Below are positions 22,590 to 25,059 of a stretch of DNA of 25,059 nt, one piece after another. A program made the position numbers and the translations under genes. Numbering within the stretch: position 1 is the stretch's first letter; each line of letters opens with the position of its first letter. The stretch covers positions 1 to 25,059 of the forward strand of contig NZ_QUFI01000039.1 in assembly GCF_003478505.1 (NCBI RefSeq), given 5' to 3'. The DNA is from Clostridium sp. AF27-2AA. Its GTDB lineage: Bacteria > Bacillota > Clostridia > Lachnospirales > Lachnospiraceae. The notes beneath the pieces are model-generated. The model was given only the letters and a program-made list of their open reading frames with translations. It searched no databases and was not told the origin of the DNA.

Positions 22590-24134
22590 GTGAAACAGGA
22601 TAGAAATGTAAAAAAAGAAAATTGGAAGAAGAAACCGGCTGCCGGAAAGCAGGGACGGAGTCTGGATGATAAATTTGAAGAGTGGGTTGGAGAGAAGCCG
22701 GTAAAAAAGGCAGGAAAATCTTCTGAGCAGAAAACAGGCCGGAAAGAGGATTGGAGCCGGGCTAGGAAGAAAGATGGCAAGAATGCAGATCAGAAATCTG
22801 CGCGGGATTTTGCTTGCGGCAAAGTTGAAAAATTCGGAAAAGCAGATGGAAAGTCTGCGCAGAAGAGTTTCGGAAAATCTGCCCGTAAGGATACTATGAA
22901 CTTCGGCAAAAAATCAGAACCGAAGCGTGGATTTGGCGATTCCCCGAAATCAGGAAAACTTCAGTCTGTAGCAGAAGAGAAAAAAGCACCGAAGAAGAAA
23001 GGTCTGTGCCCGGTGGCGCACCGCTGCGGCGGATGCCAGTATCTGGACGTGCCATACGCAGAACAGCTTCAGATGAAACAGAGCCAGATGCAGAAGCTTC
23101 TTGGAAATTACTGCAAGGTGCATGGCATCAAAGGCATGGACGATCCGTTCCACTATCGCAACAAGGTACATGCCGTATTCGGCTACCGCAAAGGCGAAGC
23201 CATCTCCGGCGTTTACGAAGAGAAAACCCATAACATCGTTCCGGTGGAAACCTGCATGATCGAAGACCAGAAAGCAGACGAGATCATCGGCACCATCCGC
23301 GGCATGCTGAAATCCTTCAAGATCCGCACCTACGATGAAGATACCGGCTACGGCCTGCTGCGCCACGTGCTGGTTCGCCGCGGTTTCACCAGCGGCCAGA
23401 TCATGGTCGTGCTGGTCACCGCATCCCCGGTATTCCCGTCCAAGAACAACTTCGTCAAAGCACTGCGCCAGAAACACCCGGAGATCACCACCATTGTCCA
23501 GAACATCAACAACCGCGGTACCAGCATGGTATTGGGCGATAAAGAACACGTTCTGTACGGCAAAGGCTATATCGAGGACGAACTGTGCGGCTGCAAATTC
23601 CGCATCTCCCCGAAATCCTTCTACCAGGTCAACCCGGTCCAGACTGAGTATCTGTACGGTAAAGCCATCGAACTGGCCGGCCTGACCGGCAACGAGCGCG
23701 TGCTGGATGCCTACTGCGGAATCGGAACCATCGGCATCATCGCCGCATCCAAAGCCAAAGAAGTCATCGGCGTAGAGTTGAACGCCGACGCCGTCCGCGA
23801 TGCTGTCCAGAACGCCAAATGTAATGATGTCAAAAACATCCGCTTCTATTGTAACGACGCCACCGAATTCATGATGCAGATGGCCGCATCCGGTGATACC
23901 GTAGACGTCGTCCTCATGGATCCGCCAAGAGCCGGAAGCACTGAGGCATTCATCAAGGCAGTGGCAGCGGTGAAAGCGAAGACTGTCATTTATGTGTCCT
24001 GCGGTCCGGATACACTGGTGAGAGATTTGGGCGTGTTTAAGAAGATGGGGTATCAGGCAGAAGGGGCATGGCCGGTGGATATGTTTCCGGCGACGGGGCA
24101 TTGTGAGGTTGTGGTGAAAATATTAAAAAGATAA
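22590..24134 (+). CDS. 23S rRNA (uracil-C5)-methyltransferase, RlmD/RlmCD family, with long basic N-terminal tail
   Basis: SAM-dependent enzyme that makes 5-methyluridine in 23S rRNA. The 4Fe-4S cysteines are C140, C146, C149 (CX5CX2C, HRCGGCQ) and C222 (VETCMIE). Catalytic C471 lies in YVSCGPDTL, the SAM loop is VLDAYCGIGTIG, and the C-terminal Glu is in GHCEVVVK. The first ~135 residues are Lys/Gly/Ser/Ala-rich and repetitive (GKSSEQK, GKSAQKSFGKSARK) in place of the usual N-terminal TRAM RNA-binding domain. The start is uncertain: ATG 22560 has no ribosome binding site and lies at the likely transcription start, while GTG 22590 follows AAGGGG by ten bases. With that start it is 514 aa. Codons in the central part are strongly C-ending, unlike the tail. 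Confidence 0.88.
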   Translation: MKQDRNVKKENWKKKPAAGKQGRSLDDKFEEWVGEKPVKKAGKSSEQKTGRKEDWSRARKKDGKNADQKSARDFACGKVEKFGKADGKSAQKSFGKSARKDTMNFGKKSEPKRGFGDSPKSGKLQSVAEEKKAPKKKGLCPVAHRCGGCQYLDVPYAEQLQMKQSQMQKLLGNYCKVHGIKGMDDPFHYRNKVHAVFGYRKGEAISGVYEEKTHNIVPVETCMIEDQKADEIIGTIRGMLKSFKIRTYDEDTGYGLLRHVLVRRGFTSGQIMVVLVTASPVFPSKNNFVKALRQKHPEITTIVQNINNRGTSMVLGDKEHVLYGKGYIEDELCGCKFRISPKSFYQVNPVQTEYLYGKAIELAGLTGNERVLDAYCGIGTIGIIAASKAKEVIGVELNADAVRDAVQNAKCNDVKNIRFYCNDATEFMMQMAASGDTVDVVLMDPPRAGSTEAFIKAVAAVKAKTVIYVSCGPDTLVRDLGVFKKMGYQAEGAWPVDMFPATGHCEVVVKILKR

Positions 24135-24167
24135 TTTTTTAGTGGTAAATGAAAAAGGCAATTACTA

Positions 24168-24202
24168 TTAATAGATATAAAAAGAACTAAAGCATCTATT
24201 AA
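24168..24202. repeat. Inverted repeat in AT-rich intergenic DNA
   Basis: TTAATAGAT (24168-24176) and ATCTATTAA (24194-24202) are perfect 9-bp inverted arms 17 nt apart; the left arm overlaps a palindrome, CTATTAATAG (24165-24174). It could be a protein-binding site or a weak stem after the methyltransferase gene. No T-run follows on the plus strand. Confidence 0.4.
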
Positions 24203-24245
24203 CTAGGTAAAAATTAAAAAGGCAAAACGAAAGATAGAAAAATAA

Positions 24246-24274
24246 TTATCTTAGATAAAATTTCGTGGTATTAT
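24246..24274 (+). promoter_or_regulatory. Possible promoter and operator of the right-edge gene
   Basis: TTATCT (24246-24251), 17 nt, TATTAT (24269-24274) with an extended TGG. A palindrome TTATC-TTA-GATAA (24246-24258) covers the -35, as an autoregulatory operator might. The matches are moderate and the DNA is AT-rich, so chance is possible. Confidence 0.4.
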
Positions 24275-24326
24275 ATAAATGATAAATAAAAATTGTTGAA
24301 AAGAGCAAATACAGAGAAAATTAGCT

Positions 24327-25025
24327 ATGAAAGAAAATTACACATATAATCAATATAAAAAGAAAAATGTTAGACATAGTGCTATTTATAATGCGGTCGA
24401 ATTATTAACATCTAAAAGAGAAAGTGCAGCTTGTGTTGAGCGAAACTATGTGCGACGGCTTTATGATTATTTTACTTTATCTGAAGATATTAGCCAAAAC
24501 AGAGAGGAAGCAGAAAAAATTGAAGTTTCATATATTACAAATTGGGAAAAGTTACATGATGCTTATGTAAGAATGAAAAAACCAGAAGATTTGGTAGTGT
24601 GTTATTTGAGTGGACCTGAGCCTAAAAATGACTTCAAAGAGTTAATTGACTTGGGAATTCTTCCACAAAATATATGGGCTTTTGAAGCAAATACACAAGC
24701 TTATAAAAAAGCATTGTTGACCTTTTGTGAGGGAGAACATCCGCAGCCTAGAATTTTAAGACAAAATATTGAAACTTTTTTTCAACAAACCCCAAAAAAA
24801 TTTGATATTGTGTATATTGATGCATGTGGGAGCATTCCATCTGGACAGCATGCATTAAGATGTGTTTCTGGTCTATGCAAAAATAATCGCTTATGTTCTC
24901 CCGGTGTTGTTATTACAAATTTTGCAATACCAGATGAGAATAATGATAGTGTTGATGATTATTATGAATTGGTTTCTCAGTATTTATTTTTTAAAAAATA
25001 TCCTTATGAAGAAGTTAAATTGTAA
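24327..25025 (+). CDS. Unrecognised protein with a possible degenerate Rossmann/methyltransferase-like fold
   Basis: A 232-aa product that I do not recognise. Residues 1-85 look helical and charged. From about 90 the pattern resembles an alpha/beta Rossmann domain: strand VVCYLSGPEPKNDF, then IWAFEAN with an acidic end, and FDIVYIDACGS like methyltransferase motif IV. The glycine-rich SAM loop is not canonical, so SAM binding is unproven. The gene is AT-rich (17 G/C in 24361-24420 by hand count, against 41 in 23341-23400) and has a weak ribosome binding site (AGAG) although the ATG is clear. These are signs of transfer. The TAA at 25023-25025 may be the true end or a premature stop, since the frame stays open from there to the window edge. 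Confidence 0.6.
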   Translation: MKENYTYNQYKKKNVRHSAIYNAVELLTSKRESAACVERNYVRRLYDYFTLSEDISQNREEAEKIEVSYITNWEKLHDAYVRMKKPEDLVVCYLSGPEPKNDFKELIDLGILPQNIWAFEANTQAYKKALLTFCEGEHPQPRILRQNIETFFQQTPKKFDIVYIDACGSIPSGQHALRCVSGLCKNNRLCSPGVVITNFAIPDENNDSVDDYYELVSQYLFFKKYPYEEVKL

Positions 25026-25059
25026 GCGCTTAAATTCTGGGTAACTAGCTATCGTCTTC

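Noticed and set aside
22950..24101. 383-codon antisense frame across the rRNA methyltransferase gene
   Set aside because: Same cause: the C-ending codon block removes antisense stops. The sense gene has complete catalytic motifs.
1..25059. CRISPR arrays, transposases, rRNA genes or prophage genes
   Set aside because: No regularly spaced repeats and no such coding signatures were seen anywhere in the window.

Overview
The window looks like a chromosomal segment of a spore-forming, gut-type member of the Firmicutes, most likely a Lachnospiraceae species. Three things point there: the sporulation genes (a spoIID/spoIIQ pair and a cotJABC operon), the Gram-positive regulatory devices (a T-box leader on ileS, and a LicT/GlcT-type antitermination leader on a glucose PTS gene), and a tRNA gene without an encoded CCA. 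Nearly every gene has a strong Shine-Dalgarno site, and transcription units are separated by clear intrinsic terminators. Most of the window is core metabolism and housekeeping with moderate G+C. The last ~0.9 kb is visibly AT-rich and looks acquired.

Layout. 1-1.8 kb: nicotinate phosphoribosyltransferase (pncB, minus), with a ~133-nt palindromic element in its 5' leader. 1.7-5.4 kb: a consensus promoter, an isoleucine T-box (specifier ATC) and ileS, whose product is the longer type-2 IleRS. 5.4-7.9 kb: glycogen phosphorylase. 8.0-10.1 kb: a spoIID-spoIIQ pair in which both proteins have lost the usual catalytic or zinc-binding residues; the spoIID ribosome binding site lies inside the preceding terminator. 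10.2-12.1 kb: a two-CBS-domain protein, then a consensus promoter, a 20-codon Arg-rich mini-ORF and an M20-family carbamoylase/allantoate amidohydrolase-like enzyme. 12.2-13.8 kb: cotJA-cotJB-cotJC (minus), divergent from a Gly/Trp/Cys-rich protein with a collagen-like tail; each unit is preceded by a near-identical sigmaK-like promoter. 13.9-17.3 kb: promoter, RAT antiterminator, 21-bp terminator, IICBA glucose PTS permease and its BglG/LicT-family antiterminator. 17.4 kb: tRNA-Pro(GGG), minus. 17.6-21.8 kb: HAD phosphatase, dihydrolipoyl dehydrogenase and M24B Xaa-Pro aminopeptidase in one direction. 21.9-24.1 kb: prolyl-tRNA editing protein (minus), divergent from an Fe-S 23S rRNA uracil-C5 methyltransferase that carries a long basic tail. 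24.3-25.0 kb: an unrecognised AT-rich gene with a possible degenerate methyltransferase fold, near the window edge.

How the genes work together. The PTS gene and the antiterminator form one regulatory circuit: glucose-type uptake relieves a terminator through an RNA-binding PRD protein. Glycogen phosphorylase adds internal glucose-phosphate supply. The cotJ cluster and its divergent partner are probably late mother-cell spore-coat genes. The spoIID/spoIIQ pair belongs to engulfment. ileS, the tRNA, the tRNA editing protein and the rRNA methyltransferase serve translation.

No CRISPR array, transposase, rRNA operon or phage structural gene was seen. The strongest leads for new biology are the residue-depleted SpoIID/SpoIIQ pair, the paired sporulation promoters with the Gly/Trp/Cys-rich protein, the Arg-rich mini-ORF, and the AT-rich orphan gene at the right edge.
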